Shown here piece by piece: positions 1 to 12,540 of a stretch of 64,000 nucleotides of DNA. The notes below the pieces were generated by a model. It was not told the DNA's origin and searched no databases. It worked only from the letters and a program-made list of their open reading frames with translations. Made by a program: the position numbers and the translations under genes. The stretch is from contig NZ_CADEGP010000002.1 in assembly GCF_902826915.1 (NCBI RefSeq), forward strand, positions 16,366-80,365, given 5' to 3'. Each line of letters opens with the position of its first letter. The first letter of the stretch is position 1. This DNA is from an uncultured Nitrosomonas sp. (GTDB lineage: Bacteria > Pseudomonadota > Gammaproteobacteria > Burkholderiales > Nitrosomonadaceae).

Positions 1-60
1 GGCAATAGCTTTGCTCTTAAAGCAGAACTGGGCAAAGCGGGCGCAACGCACGACCATTAA
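1..60 (+). CDS. C-terminal end of a CzcB/CusB-type efflux adaptor (partial)
   Basis: The first 60 bases are open in frame 1 and end in TAA at 58-60, encoding 19 residues finishing in a His-Asp-His tail. Adaptor subunits of heavy-metal RND pumps commonly end in a short Lys/Glu/Gly stretch with terminal histidines and sit just upstream of the pump gene. The gap to the next start codon is 28 bases. The gene is cut by the window edge, so the call depends mainly on position before a CzcA-like pump. Confidence 0.6.
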   Translation, partial: GNSFALKAELGKAGATHDH

Positions 61-82
61 ACCGACAACCTGATCAAGGTGA

Positions 83-3265
<3,183 letters not shown>

Positions 3266-3384
3266 CCTAGGTTGACCCTGCCCAGATTTTATTTCGCCAA
3301 TGACGCCCCCCATTGCAAGTAGCGGGAAACTAAGCTCAGAAAATATTTTTCTTGTATTATGAAATCGAAAATTCAATCTGCCAA

Positions 3385-5640
3385 TCAAATAACTGCAGTT
3401 TCCTCTTCAAATAACAATACTACTTTGCTATCACTATCCATATCAATCGTCACTTTCCCACCATTGACTAAGCGTCCGAATAATAATTCGTCGGCAAGCG
3501 CACTACGAACTGTATCTTGGATCAAGCGCTCCATAGGTCGCGCACCCATTAGCGGATCAAAGCCATGCTGCGCAAGATATTTACGCAATCTTTCGGTAAA
3601 TGCTGCTTCGACTTTTTTCTCTTGCAACTGATTCTCAAGTTGAATCAAAAATTTATCAGAAACCCGCTGAATAATTTCCTGATCTAATGAAGCAAAAGAA
3701 ATAACCGCATCCAGTCTATTACGAAATTCAGGAGTAAATAATCTCTTGATATCAATTAATTCATCACCAGCAGAATTTGATTTTGTGAAGCCAATTGATG
3801 TTTTCGTAAGCGCTTCCGAACCTGCATTTGTAGTCATTATAATAATGACATTACGTAAATCCGCTTTACGCCCATTATTGTCAGTTAATGTACCATAATC
3901 CATAACTTGCAGAAGAATATTAAAAATATCTGAATGTGCTTTCTCGATCTCGTCCAATAATAAAACCGAATAGGGGTGTTTGATCACAGCCTCAGTTAAC
4001 AATCCACCCTGGTCATACCCTACATAACCAGGCGGTGCACCAATCAGCCGTGATACTGCGTGACGTTCCATATATTCGGACATATCAAAACGATGCAAGT
4101 GAACGCCCAAAGCATATGCTAATTGCCTTGCCACTTCAGTTTTCCCAACACCTGTCGGACCCGTGAAAAGAAAAGAACCAACCGGTTTTCTTGGATTACC
4201 CAATCCGCTTCTTGACATTTTAATGGCTGCTGTCAATGCATTAATCGCATTGTCTTGACCAAAAACGACCGCTTTCATATCACGCCCCAAGGTTTTTAAT
4301 TTACTACGGTCGTTAGTAGAAATGCTCTGAGATGGAATTCTTGCGATTCTTGCGACAACACTCTCAATCTCTCCTTTACCAATAACCTTGCGTTTCTTCG
4401 ATTTCGGCAATAATCGCTGTGCAGCGCCAGCTTCATCAAGCACATCTATTGCTTTATCTGGTAAATGCCTATCATTAATATACCGTTCTGATAACTCTGC
4501 AGCTGAAACTAGAGCGCTGCTAGTATACTTAACCTTATGGTGTTGCTCATAACGAGATTTTAAGCCTCGTAAAATAGCCACCGTCTCATCCACACTTGGC
4601 TCGCTAACTTCTATCTGCTGAAAACGTCGTGACAATGCATGGTCTTTCTCAAAAATTCCACGATACTCACTAAAAGTTGTCGCGCCAATACATCGCAACT
4701 GTCCAGTATTCAGAACCGGTTTCAGTAAATTTGAAGCGTCCATAACTCCACCAGAGGCAGCACCAGCACCAATAAGGACATGAATTTCATCAATAAATAA
4801 AATAGCCGCGGGATCATCAGTTAATTGTCTTAGTAAAGCTTTTAAACGTTGCTCAAAATCTCCCCGATATTTCGTACCCGCTAATAAAGCCCCCATATCG
4901 AGCGAATAAATCTGATGCTTCAAAAGTAACTCAGGTACATTTTCCTCAACAATTCGCTTCGCTAGGCCTTCTGCAATCGCCGTTTTCCCAACACCGGCCT
5001 CTCCAACCAGCAGTGGGTTATTTTTACGGCGTCTACATAAGATTTGTATTACGCGCTCGATTTCTTTTTCACGCCCCACCAAAGGATCAATTTTATTTAT
5101 TAGTGCCAAGTGATTTAGATTTACCGTGTAATTCTCAAGTAGCCCAGCAGAGCTGGATTCATGTTCAGCATCGCTTTCACTTGCAGTTTTAGCATCATTC
5201 TCATGCGACATCTTCTTAATGTTGTGTGAGATGTAATTAACCACATCCAAACGAGTCACTCCTCTTTGATGCAAGAAATAGACCGCATGAGAATCTTTTT
5301 CTCCAAATATCGATACCAATACATTAGCACCTGTTACCTCCTTTTTCCCAGATGACTGAACATGCAATATGGCACGCTGAATAACACGCTGAAAACCCAG
5401 TGTAGGCTGCGTATCAACTTCCTCATCACCTTTAATCACAGGAGTATGACGTGTTATATGATCCAACAATACTGCTCGCAAATCTTCTATACCCACCAAG
5501 CAGGCATTTAATACTTCAGCTGCGCTTGCATTATCCAGCATTGCCAACAACAAATGTTCTACCGTAATAAATTCATAGCGCTTCTGCCTCGACTCTACGA
5601 ATGCCATATGCAAACTAACTTCTAAATCTGGTGCAATCAT
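3385..5640 (-). CDS. clpA: ATP-dependent Clp protease ATP-binding subunit ClpA
   Basis: AAA+ unfoldase that feeds substrates to ClpP, including N-end-rule substrates handed over by ClpS. The 751-residue length matches ClpA. An N-terminal Clp-N repeat domain (about 1-145) precedes two AAA+ modules with Walker A motifs GEAGVGKT near residue 212 and GPTGVGKT near residue 492, each with a Walker B (LFIDEIH, LLLDEIE). It lacks the long middle coiled coil of ClpB. The gene follows clpS by a single base, so the two are almost certainly cotranscribed and translationally coupled. The 3' end faces the czcA gene across about 120 bases in which I see no clear terminator. Confidence 0.97.
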   Translation of the reverse strand: MIAPDLEVSLHMAFVESRQKRYEFITVEHLLLAMLDNASAAEVLNACLVGIEDLRAVLLDHITRHTPVIKGDEEVDTQPTLGFQRVIQRAILHVQSSGKKEVTGANVLVSIFGEKDSHAVYFLHQRGVTRLDVVNYISHNIKKMSHENDAKTASESDAEHESSSAGLLENYTVNLNHLALINKIDPLVGREKEIERVIQILCRRRKNNPLLVGEAGVGKTAIAEGLAKRIVEENVPELLLKHQIYSLDMGALLAGTKYRGDFEQRLKALLRQLTDDPAAILFIDEIHVLIGAGAASGGVMDASNLLKPVLNTGQLRCIGATTFSEYRGIFEKDHALSRRFQQIEVSEPSVDETVAILRGLKSRYEQHHKVKYTSSALVSAAELSERYINDRHLPDKAIDVLDEAGAAQRLLPKSKKRKVIGKGEIESVVARIARIPSQSISTNDRSKLKTLGRDMKAVVFGQDNAINALTAAIKMSRSGLGNPRKPVGSFLFTGPTGVGKTEVARQLAYALGVHLHRFDMSEYMERHAVSRLIGAPPGYVGYDQGGLLTEAVIKHPYSVLLLDEIEKAHSDIFNILLQVMDYGTLTDNNGRKADLRNVIIIMTTNAGSEALTKTSIGFTKSNSAGDELIDIKRLFTPEFRNRLDAVISFASLDQEIIQRVSDKFLIQLENQLQEKKVEAAFTERLRKYLAQHGFDPLMGARPMERLIQDTVRSALADELLFGRLVNGGKVTIDMDSDSKVVLLFEEETAVI

Positions 5641-5641
5641 T

Positions 5642-5950
5642 TCAGTTTTTCTCCATTACACACTTAAGAGGGTGCTGATTTCTTCTGCTAAATTCAACCA
5701 CTTGCTTGACCTTAGTACTTGCAATATCGCCAGGATATATACCACACACGCCCACTCCTTCTGTATGCACCTTTAACATTATTAATGTCGCCTGTTCTTG
5801 GCTCATGGAGAAAAACAACTTTAGTACCTCAACCACAAACTCCATTGGAGTGAAGTCATCATTTAATAGTAAAATTTTATAAAAAGGAGGTGGCTTGTGC
5901 TTCACCTTCTCTTGTGAAAGCTTAACGGTTCCAGACTTGCTCTCCGTCAT
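5642..5950 (-). CDS. clpS: ATP-dependent Clp protease adaptor ClpS
   Basis: Small adaptor that binds N-degron residues and docks on the N-domain of ClpA. At 102 residues it has the expected size: a disordered N-terminal tail of about 20 residues, then the core fold with the conserved [16 protein letters not shown] segment that forms the hydrophobic pocket and metal/N-degron contacts, and a HTEGVGVCG stretch typical of the family. It lies directly upstream of clpA in the usual clpS-clpA order. Confidence 0.97.
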   Translation of the reverse strand: MTESKSGTVKLSQEKVKHKPPPFYKILLLNDDFTPMEFVVEVLKLFFSMSQEQATLIMLKVHTEGVGVCGIYPGDIASTKVKQVVEFSRRNQHPLKCVMEKN

Positions 5951-6098
5951 GAATATTTCCTAAACTGATAAATTTCTAATCATAAAATATAGTACAAAAG
6001 ACTTCTCTACACTAGAGGCATATTTAACGATTACGACAAAAATTTCAAGTATCTTGAGACAATTACCTTTCCCTGAACCACAAAAATGGTGCAACCGC

Positions 6099-6127
6099 TT
6101 GACTTTAACCTAGGATTTGCGTAAAAC
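6099..6127 (+). promoter_or_regulatory. Candidate sigma-70 promoter of the cold-shock gene
   Basis: TTGACT (6099-6104) and TAAAAC (6122-6127) are separated by 17 bases. Transcription from here would give a 5' leader of roughly 105 bases before the ATG at 6240, typical of cold-shock mRNAs. The -10 element matches only 4 of 6 consensus positions. A second TTGACT at 6140-6145 has no matching -10. Confidence 0.4.
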
Positions 6128-6144
6128 AGCAAATGGCGTTTGAC

Positions 6145-6189
6145 TTTAAGATTACTTACGGATCAATTTTATCCATAAGTAATCTTAAA
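6145..6189 (+). promoter_or_regulatory. Long near-perfect hairpin in the cold-shock 5' leader
   Basis: Bases 6145-6163 and 6171-6189 are inverted repeats of 19 bases with one mismatch, leaving a 7-base loop (caatttt). The right arm ends 50 bases before the ATG of the cold-shock gene. No U-run follows the stem, which argues against a simple terminator. A leader hairpin of this strength could change cspA-like mRNA stability or translation with temperature; that role is inferred. Confidence 0.6.
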
Positions 6190-6239
6190 TTTCAAATAGT
6201 ATCAGGGTTTCCGGCCCAGTTTTTATATAGGAAGTAGAA

Positions 6240-6443
6240 ATGGCAACAGGTACAGTAAAATGGTTCAATGATTCTAAAGGTTTTGGTTTTATTACTCCTG
6301 ATGACGGTAGCGAGGATTTGTTTGCACACTTCTCGGCAATCACTATGTCTGGTTTTAAAACCCTTAAGGAAGGTCAAAAAGTGAGCTTCGATGTCACTCA
6401 AGGACCAAAGGGGAAACAAGCCTCAAATATCCAGGCCACTTAA
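6240..6443 (+). CDS. Cold-shock protein, CspA family
   Basis: Single-stranded nucleic-acid-binding OB-fold protein acting as an RNA chaperone. The 67-residue length and the opening [20 protein letters not shown] are diagnostic. RNP1 (KGFGFI) is intact; RNP2 reads DLFAHF in place of the common VFVHF, a small variation. A good ribosome site (aggaag) lies about 6 bases before the ATG. It is monocistronic, preceded by a structured leader and followed by a candidate terminator before the convergent icd gene. Which csp paralogue it is cannot be told from one copy. Confidence 0.95.
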   Translation: MATGTVKWFNDSKGFGFITPDDGSEDLFAHFSAITMSGFKTLKEGQKVSFDVTQGPKGKQASNIQAT

Positions 6444-6498
6444 CTTTCATAACTACTGGCCAAACAATAACAATAATTTTCTTTTACTCTTATATAAT

Positions 6499-6536
6499 AG
6501 CCCCTTTGCTTTGTTGTATTGCACGCAGCAAGGGGT
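6499..6536. terminator. Candidate terminator between csp and icd
   Basis: The inverted repeat agcccctttgct / agcaaggggtt has one bulged base and a loop of about 15 bases. It lies between two convergent genes and could serve either. No strong U-run follows it on the plus strand. A second small hairpin, CCATGAG/CTCATGG at 6581-6601, spans the icd stop codon. Confidence 0.4.
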
Positions 6537-6590
6537 TCACTTTCGAACTCACTCCTTATTTATAACCGGATAAATAGCATCCATGAGTAA

Positions 6591-7841
6591 TTAGCTCATG
6601 GAATCAATCATCGCATTACCAAAAGCCGAGCAAGAGACTTTCTTAGCATTAGTCATTTGCCGGGCAAAATCATAAGTAACAATTCCGTCCTGGATAGTCT
6701 TTTCCATAGATTTAATAATTTTGTCGGCTGCTTCACCCCATCCAATATGTCGCAGCATCATCTCTGCCGATAATATTATTGAACCAGGGTTTACTTGATC
6801 TTTACCAGCATACTTTGGTGCTGTGCCATGTGTTGCTTCAAAAACTGCCACCACATCGCTGAGATTGGCTCCAGGCGCTATCCCTATTCCACCCACCTGC
6901 GCAGCCAAAGCATCGGATATATAATCCCCATTTAAATTCAAAGTTGCAACAACATCATACTCTTCTGGACGAAGCAAGATTTGTTGAAGAAAAGCATCAG
7001 CAATTACATCTTTGATAACAACTCCACCCAGTGTCGAAGGCAACTTCATCCAAGGCCCACCGTCCAACAATTCTGCTCCGAATTCATTGGCTGCCAATGC
7101 ATATCCCCACTTTTTAAATGCACCCTCAGTAAACTTCATAATATTACCTTTATGCACCAAAGAAACAGAATCACGTTTATTATCAATTGCATACTGAATT
7201 GCCCTACGGACAAAACGCTCCGTTCCCTCTTTTGAGACCGGTTTAATACCGATACCAGAAGACCGAGGAAAACGTATATTCGTCACCCTCATATCTTTAA
7301 CCAAAAAATTAATTACTTTTGTTACAGATTCTGACTCTGCTTCCCACTCTATACCCGCATAGATATCCTCAGAATTCTCACGAAAAATGATCATGTCTGT
7401 TTTTTCTGGGTTCTTTAATGGACTCGGAACACCACTGAAATAGCGTACGGGCCTTAAACAAACATATAAATCTAGTTGCTGCCGTAAAGCAACATTAATT
7501 GAACGAATTCCACCACCAACCGGTGTTGTTAACGGGCCTTTAATTGAAACCACAAACTCTTTGGCAGCCTGCAATGTCTCTTCTGGTAACCATACATCTG
7601 ATCCATAAACCTGCGTTGATTTCTCACCCGCATAAATTTCCATCCACGAAATTTTTCGTTGATCACCATAAGCTTTCTCAACAGCTGAATCAACAACACT
7701 ACGCATCACTGGAGTGATATCAACACCAATCCCATCACCTTCAATAAAAGGAATTATTGGATTGTCAGGCACTTTTAATGAATAATCATCATTAACCTTA
7801 ATCCGCTCACCCTTACTAGGCACCTTTATATGCTGATACAT
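6591..7841 (-). CDS. icd: NADP-dependent isocitrate dehydrogenase
   Basis: TCA-cycle enzyme converting isocitrate to 2-oxoglutarate with NADPH formation. The 416-residue length and sequence follow the E. coli Icd pattern throughout. The substrate loop [13 protein letters not shown] carries the serine that is the AceK phosphorylation site in enterics; [13 protein letters not shown] and the Mg-binding [14 protein letters not shown] are present. The KYAGKDQV segment has the Lys-Tyr pair that favours NADP over NAD. It is monocistronic and divergent from the RpfE-type gene across about 215 bases. Confidence 0.97.
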   Translation of the reverse strand: MYQHIKVPSKGERIKVNDDYSLKVPDNPIIPFIEGDGIGVDITPVMRSVVDSAVEKAYGDQRKISWMEIYAGEKSTQVYGSDVWLPEETLQAAKEFVVSIKGPLTTPVGGGIRSINVALRQQLDLYVCLRPVRYFSGVPSPLKNPEKTDMIIFRENSEDIYAGIEWEAESESVTKVINFLVKDMRVTNIRFPRSSGIGIKPVSKEGTERFVRRAIQYAIDNKRDSVSLVHKGNIMKFTEGAFKKWGYALAANEFGAELLDGGPWMKLPSTLGGVVIKDVIADAFLQQILLRPEEYDVVATLNLNGDYISDALAAQVGGIGIAPGANLSDVVAVFEATHGTAPKYAGKDQVNPGSIILSAEMMLRHIGWGEAADKIIKSMEKTIQDGIVTYDFARQMTNAKKVSCSAFGNAMIDSMS

Positions 7842-8058
7842 GACATCTCCAAATATTCAAAATGCAATTTGCAAGAAAAATTCTGCCAATCTAAAATAAA
7901 CTCGTTCTTTCTATACGATGCATTATACGTGTAAACACAATACCTTTCCATGATGGCAAGTAACCCTATCCCTGCATACAGCATTACCTCGCATTTGTAT
8001 CAGCAGCAATATGGTCACTTGCCTTACAAAACCTTTTTGGAGTGTTTCATTCCCCTCA

Positions 8059-9108
8059 ATGAATATTAACCTTCTAATTCCCAATCTATTTTGGTCTGAC
8101 ACTTCGCAACCAGAAATCTATGATGGTTTATTAATGCATTCTTTAGAAACACTACTATCTAAAGGTTTCTCCAAGACAAATTCATCCCTTGAAATGGAAA
8201 TCTGGCTATGCAAACAGTTTAATTTGGAACAACAACATGGGAATTGGCCTATTGCACCATTGATGTTACACCTTGATGCCCCCGTTTTGGCAAAAACAAG
8301 TAAAGATTTCTGGATACGAGCCGATCCTGTTCATCTTCGCATTGAACAAAACCATATCATGCTAGCAGATAGTCAATCTTTCGAAATCTCCCCAGAAGAA
8401 GCAGAGCAATTAATACAAGACTTGAATCATAATCTTGGTAACCAAGATTTTATTTTTTCAGCTTTTCATCCCCATCGTTGGTACATTCGAATACCCAAGG
8501 CACCTGAAATGCAAACACACACACTCAGCCACGTTACATGCAAAAACATTAATAATTTCTTGCCGACAGGAAAAGACAGCAGCATCTGGCATAAAATCTT
8601 TAATGAAGTCCAAATGCTTCTGCATGAGCATCCGGTTAACCAAGCTCGTGAATCTCGCGGCGAATTGATCATTAATAGCATTTGGCCTTGGGGAGGAGGA
8701 AACATAATTCAATCAATACATTCTCCTTACACACATGCATGGAGTAATAATGATTTTTCTCAATCACTAGCACTGGCTGCTAGTAATATCAATTATTCAA
8801 ATCCACCTACAGATGTTAACAAATGGCTCCAAACTAAAATATCAGGAAATCATCTTGTAGTGTTGGACTCGCTACGTAATCCAGCAAAATACAAGAATGC
8901 TTATGGATGGCGAGAAGCTCTCAGAAATATGGAACACAATTGGTTTCTACCCTTATACACAGCAATTAAAAACGGAAAAGTTAGACAACTCACCATAACA
9001 ACATCGAATGAAATCGCCTCACATGATTTTGCAATAACACGCTCTGATCTATGGAAATTCTGGCTATTTAATAAACCACTCTTCACTCATAGTAGAAAAA
9101 TCAACTAA
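8059..9108 (+). CDS. RpfE-type regulatory protein (phosphoglycerate-mutase-like fold)
   Basis: This matches the conserved betaproteobacterial/xanthomonad protein usually annotated as 'regulatory protein, RpfE type' or cofactor-independent phosphoglycerate-mutase-like. Visible family features are the N-terminal LLIPNLFW block, the WPIAPLMLHLDAP segment, the LRIEQNHIML stretch and the conserved IWPWGGGNI motif. I place the start at the ATG at 8059 because family members begin just before LLIPN; an in-frame upstream start at 8011 adds 16 unrelated residues. It is followed after about 60 bases by the PAS-EAL gene. The biochemical role is not established. Confidence 0.75.
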   Translation: MNINLLIPNLFWSDTSQPEIYDGLLMHSLETLLSKGFSKTNSSLEMEIWLCKQFNLEQQHGNWPIAPLMLHLDAPVLAKTSKDFWIRADPVHLRIEQNHIMLADSQSFEISPEEAEQLIQDLNHNLGNQDFIFSAFHPHRWYIRIPKAPEMQTHTLSHVTCKNINNFLPTGKDSSIWHKIFNEVQMLLHEHPVNQARESRGELIINSIWPWGGGNIIQSIHSPYTHAWSNNDFSQSLALAASNINYSNPPTDVNKWLQTKISGNHLVVLDSLRNPAKYKNAYGWREALRNMEHNWFLPLYTAIKNGKVRQLTITTSNEIASHDFAITRSDLWKFWLFNKPLFTHSRKIN

Positions 9109-9170
9109 AAAATACTCTATAAATAGCAACAACGCATCTTAATTTAAGCTCTCAAGAATAAGGAATTATC

Positions 9171-10682
9171 GTGCCAAAGAACTCATTATTAAATAACGTC
9201 AAGCCCTATTTGACTATTTGTATTTCATTGATTCTATTGCTTATCATCATAGCAGATGCATATATTACCAATGAACTCCCGCCCCATTGGCTAACTGCAT
9301 TATGGTTTTCTTTACTCTTTACAATACTAATAGTAATTATTCAGTTAGCGCAAGCCGAGAAAAATTCCAGAAGCCTCAGCAATCAACTCAATGTTACTAA
9401 GGAAAGACTCGGAAATGAGATTAAACATCGGCTTTGGGCTGAAAAAACATCGTCAGAAAATAAGATAAAATCACAATTTATCGATGAGAATTTCCCTGTT
9501 ATGTTGGCTTATTTTAATACTGAGCTCCGCTGTCGGTACCATAATCGAATTTTCCGCCGATGGTTTGGGTTAAATCCGGATCAGATTGATGGGCATTCTC
9601 TAAAAGAATTCTCAAATGCAGAATTCTTTTCTGATATCCAGAATAATATTGAAAAAATATTAACAGGAAAAACCGTACATAACGAACGAATCCTTAAATC
9701 TATCAAAGGCTTTCCCTATATTTTCACAGAGCAATATCTTCCTCATATTGATAATAAAGGAAAAACTATTGGCTTCTATACACTGCACACCCCTCGTGCA
9801 CAAGAAAAAAGTCGTATACCCTCAAAAAACAATAAAGATGGAAATAAAACAAAGCCAGAGTTAAAAAAATCTATTGAAGCATCAACCAATAACGACATAA
9901 AGCTTCAACAAAATAATCAACCATCCACATCTAAATCAGGAATTACTGCTGCACGCATTGCTCAAGCAATTGACGGAGAAGAGTTTAATCTCTATTGCCA
10001 GAAAATAATCCCTATCAAATCTGCTGATACATCTTCCTCGCATTATGAAATTCTGATTCGTATGCATGAAGAAGAAAATAGCTTAATGCCTCCAGGTTCG
10101 TTCTTACCCCTAGTCGATCAATTCCAAATGATGCCCAAGCTGGATCGATGGATCATCAACCATATCGTTCAGTGGCTATCGGTTCATCCAGAAACCAATT
10201 CGGTATTTCACCTTAATTTAGCCAAAGATACTTTAAAAGATGTAGCCTTCCCTAGCTTTATTCAAGATCAGTTGCAAAAGACCAAAGTCGCCGGCTCTAG
10301 TCTTTGTTTTGAAATTGAAGTTTCAGATGCAGAAGACAGTACGGCAGACACACATATCTTCACACAAAGGATTCATGAATTAGGTTGCCTGGTTTCACTC
10401 TGTAGCTTTAGCGATAATTCTGAATCATTAAATCTACAGAGTAAAATAAAAGTGGACTACCTGAAAATCGATGGCAGCATTGTTTGTAATATACTTCGCG
10501 ACGAAGAAGATTTAACCAAAATAATAGCTATCAATCAGCTCGCTCAAGATGCTAATGTCAAAACAATTGCTGAATTAGTCGAAACGGATGATATCATCGC
10601 GAAATTACAAGAAATTGGCATCGATTATGCGCAAGGATTTGGTATTGCGAAACCTCATCCCTTTAATGATCTTGAAACTTAG
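9171..10682 (+). CDS. Membrane-anchored PAS-EAL protein with degenerate EAL active site
   Basis: The GTG start has a good ribosome site (aagga, 6-base spacing). Two TM segments (about 12-29 and 38-60) are followed by a short coiled coil, a PAS domain (about 105-205), a charged linker, and a C-terminal EAL domain (about 260-500). The EAL signature reads EIL near residue 293; NLAKDTL, YLKIDG near 430 and AELVE near 468 are recognisable. However, the loop-6 block usually DDFGxG reads CSFSDN near 409-414, losing the two metal-binding aspartates, and the ExT glutamate block reads EIEV. The protein may therefore be a c-di-GMP sensor or scaffold rather than a phosphodiesterase. The fold call is sure; activity is doubtful. 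Confidence 0.88.
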   Translation: MPKNSLLNNVKPYLTICISLILLLIIIADAYITNELPPHWLTALWFSLLFTILIVIIQLAQAEKNSRSLSNQLNVTKERLGNEIKHRLWAEKTSSENKIKSQFIDENFPVMLAYFNTELRCRYHNRIFRRWFGLNPDQIDGHSLKEFSNAEFFSDIQNNIEKILTGKTVHNERILKSIKGFPYIFTEQYLPHIDNKGKTIGFYTLHTPRAQEKSRIPSKNNKDGNKTKPELKKSIEASTNNDIKLQQNNQPSTSKSGITAARIAQAIDGEEFNLYCQKIIPIKSADTSSSHYEILIRMHEEENSLMPPGSFLPLVDQFQMMPKLDRWIINHIVQWLSVHPETNSVFHLNLAKDTLKDVAFPSFIQDQLQKTKVAGSSLCFEIEVSDAEDSTADTHIFTQRIHELGCLVSLCSFSDNSESLNLQSKIKVDYLKIDGSIVCNILRDEEDLTKIIAINQLAQDANVKTIAELVETDDIIAKLQEIGIDYAQGFGIAKPHPFNDLET

Positions 10683-10772
10683 TCCCAGATCATGAATGCC
10701 GTTCAATATATTAGAGCAACCGCTCAGGCAATTGCTCTCCAGTTCCAGAAATAGTCAATGTCTTTCAGGATA

Positions 10773-12152
10773 TCACAATGCCTTGACCATATGCTCAACG
10801 ACTTTCTTAGCATCTCCGAATATCATCATAGTCTTATCCATATAGAACAGATCATTATCAAGACCGGCATAACCCACCGCCATACTACGCTTTACAACCA
10901 TAACCGTACGCGCCTTATGCGCATCTAATATCGGCATACCATAGATGGGGCTGCCTGGAACGTTTGCTGCCGGGTTGACTACATCATTTGCACCCAATAC
11001 CAAAACAACATCTGTATTTGAAAAGTCGCTATTGATTTCTTCCATTTCCTGGACTTGCTCATAAGGAATTTCAGCTTCCGCCAATAATACATTCATGTGT
11101 CCAGGCATACGTCCGGCTACTGGATGAATAGCAAAGCGAACATTAACTCCCTTTTTATGCAATACCTCAGCCAATTCCTTGACTGCGTGCTGCGCTCTTG
11201 CAACTGCTAAGCCATATCCAGGGATGATGATCACACTATCTGCATTACCCATCAAGAAAGCTGCATCTTCTGCACTTCCGCTACGATGAGTCTTCTGGGT
11301 GCCATCCGTAGCTACAATTGCTCCGCCATCGCTGCCAAAACCGCCCAATATAACAGATAAAAATGGCCGATTCATAGCTTTACACATGATGTAAGAAAGA
11401 ATAGCGCCTGAACTACCCACCAAGGATCCGGCAATAATCAACATCGGATTACCTAACGAAAAACCAATGCCTGCTGCAGCCCAACCAGAATATGAGTTAA
11501 GCATCGATATCACGACCGGCATATCAGCACCACCAATAGGAATAATGATCAGAAATCCTAATACGAAGGCAATTGTAGTCATGGCAATAAACGCGGTCCA
11601 GTTCGTCGTCTCACTAAAAAAGAACCACAAACCAAATCCAACCATGGCAATTGCCAGCAATAAATTAAGCATATGCTGGCCACTGAAAACAATAGGTGTA
11701 CCGCTCATGCGGCCAGACAACTTCAGAAAAGCAATAACTGAACCCGACCAAGTCATTGCGCCGATAAAAGTACCCAAGAACAATTCCAGCTTACTACCTG
11801 CCGGCAAAATCGCAGGCAACCCGAAAGAAACTGGATTATTGATCGCTGCAATTGCAATAAATACTGCCGCCAGACCAACCAGTGAGTGCATAAAGGCAAC
11901 CAATTCGGGCATTGCAGTCATCTGCACACGTTGTGCCACAATCGCACCGATAGTACCTCCCACCGCAATACATCCCAAAATCAAAAGCCAGTTCTGCGTA
12001 AGTGTCAAAGTTGTGGCAACCGCAATCGCCATGCCCACCATACCGAACAAATTTCCACGACGTGCTGATTCAGGCGAGCTTAGGCCTTTTAGTGCAAGTA
12101 TAAAAAATACTGAAGCAACTAAATATGCAAGTGCTACCATATTGGCTGACAT
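10773..12152 (-). CDS. pntB: NAD(P) transhydrogenase subunit beta
   Basis: Beta subunit of the proton-translocating transhydrogenase, which uses proton-motive force to reduce NADP+ with NADH. The 459 residues comprise about eight or nine TM helices (1-260) followed by the cytoplasmic NADP(H)-binding domain with IIPGYGLAVARAQ, the VNVRFAIHPVAGRMPGHMNVLLAEA stretch (first part quoted from the family) and the VLGANDVVNPAA motif near 385. Its ATG begins on the base after the stop codon of pntAB, so the two are coupled. It is the last gene of pntAA-pntAB-pntB. Confidence 0.96.
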   Translation of the reverse strand: MSANMVALAYLVASVFFILALKGLSSPESARRGNLFGMVGMAIAVATTLTLTQNWLLILGCIAVGGTIGAIVAQRVQMTAMPELVAFMHSLVGLAAVFIAIAAINNPVSFGLPAILPAGSKLELFLGTFIGAMTWSGSVIAFLKLSGRMSGTPIVFSGQHMLNLLLAIAMVGFGLWFFFSETTNWTAFIAMTTIAFVLGFLIIIPIGGADMPVVISMLNSYSGWAAAGIGFSLGNPMLIIAGSLVGSSGAILSYIMCKAMNRPFLSVILGGFGSDGGAIVATDGTQKTHRSGSAEDAAFLMGNADSVIIIPGYGLAVARAQHAVKELAEVLHKKGVNVRFAIHPVAGRMPGHMNVLLAEAEIPYEQVQEMEEINSDFSNTDVVLVLGANDVVNPAANVPGSPIYGMPILDAHKARTVMVVKRSMAVGYAGLDNDLFYMDKTMMIFGDAKKVVEHMVKAL

Positions 12153-12461
12153 TTACGCGTTTCCTTTTTTATCTTTTCTCTTGAACATTTCTAGCATCCG
12201 TTGACTCACCAGAAACCCACCAAAAACATTGATTGCTGCCAGCGTAACTGCAGCAGCACCTAACCAAACGCCCCAGTCGGTCTCCGTTGGCCCCGCAGCC
12301 AACATTGCGCCAACAAGAATAATACCGGAAATAGCGTTAGTCACTGACATCAGAGGGGTATGCAAAGCCGGTGTAACATTCCACACAACATGATAGCCAA
12401 CAAAAACTGCCAGCACAAAAACCGTTAGATTGATAATAACCGGATCAATTTCACCAATCAT
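12153..12461 (-). CDS. pntAB: NAD(P) transhydrogenase subunit alpha-2 (membrane part)
   Basis: The 102-residue membrane segment corresponds to the C-terminal part of E. coli PntA, here encoded separately as in many alpha- and betaproteobacteria and Rhodospirillum. Three or four TM helices are evident, with the conserved [17 protein letters not shown] motif. It lies 79 bases after pntAA and abuts pntB. The split is natural for the family and not a frameshift, since the alpha-1 gene ends in its own complete domain. Confidence 0.95.
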   Translation of the reverse strand: MIGEIDPVIINLTVFVLAVFVGYHVVWNVTPALHTPLMSVTNAISGIILVGAMLAAGPTETDWGVWLGAAAVTLAAINVFGGFLVSQRMLEMFKRKDKKGNA

Positions 12462-12540
12462 ATTTACTCCTTTAAAATTCGTTAACTGTACTTTCTCTAT
12501 GCAGCAACTGATAAAGCGTCTTTCTTAGTTATCGTTGAGA

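Noticed and set aside
11467..12204. 245-codon plus-strand frame opposite pntB/pntAB
   Set aside because: Antisense shadow of a clear membrane protein gene; composition is of the Ile/Thr/Pro-rich kind produced by reversed TM codons.
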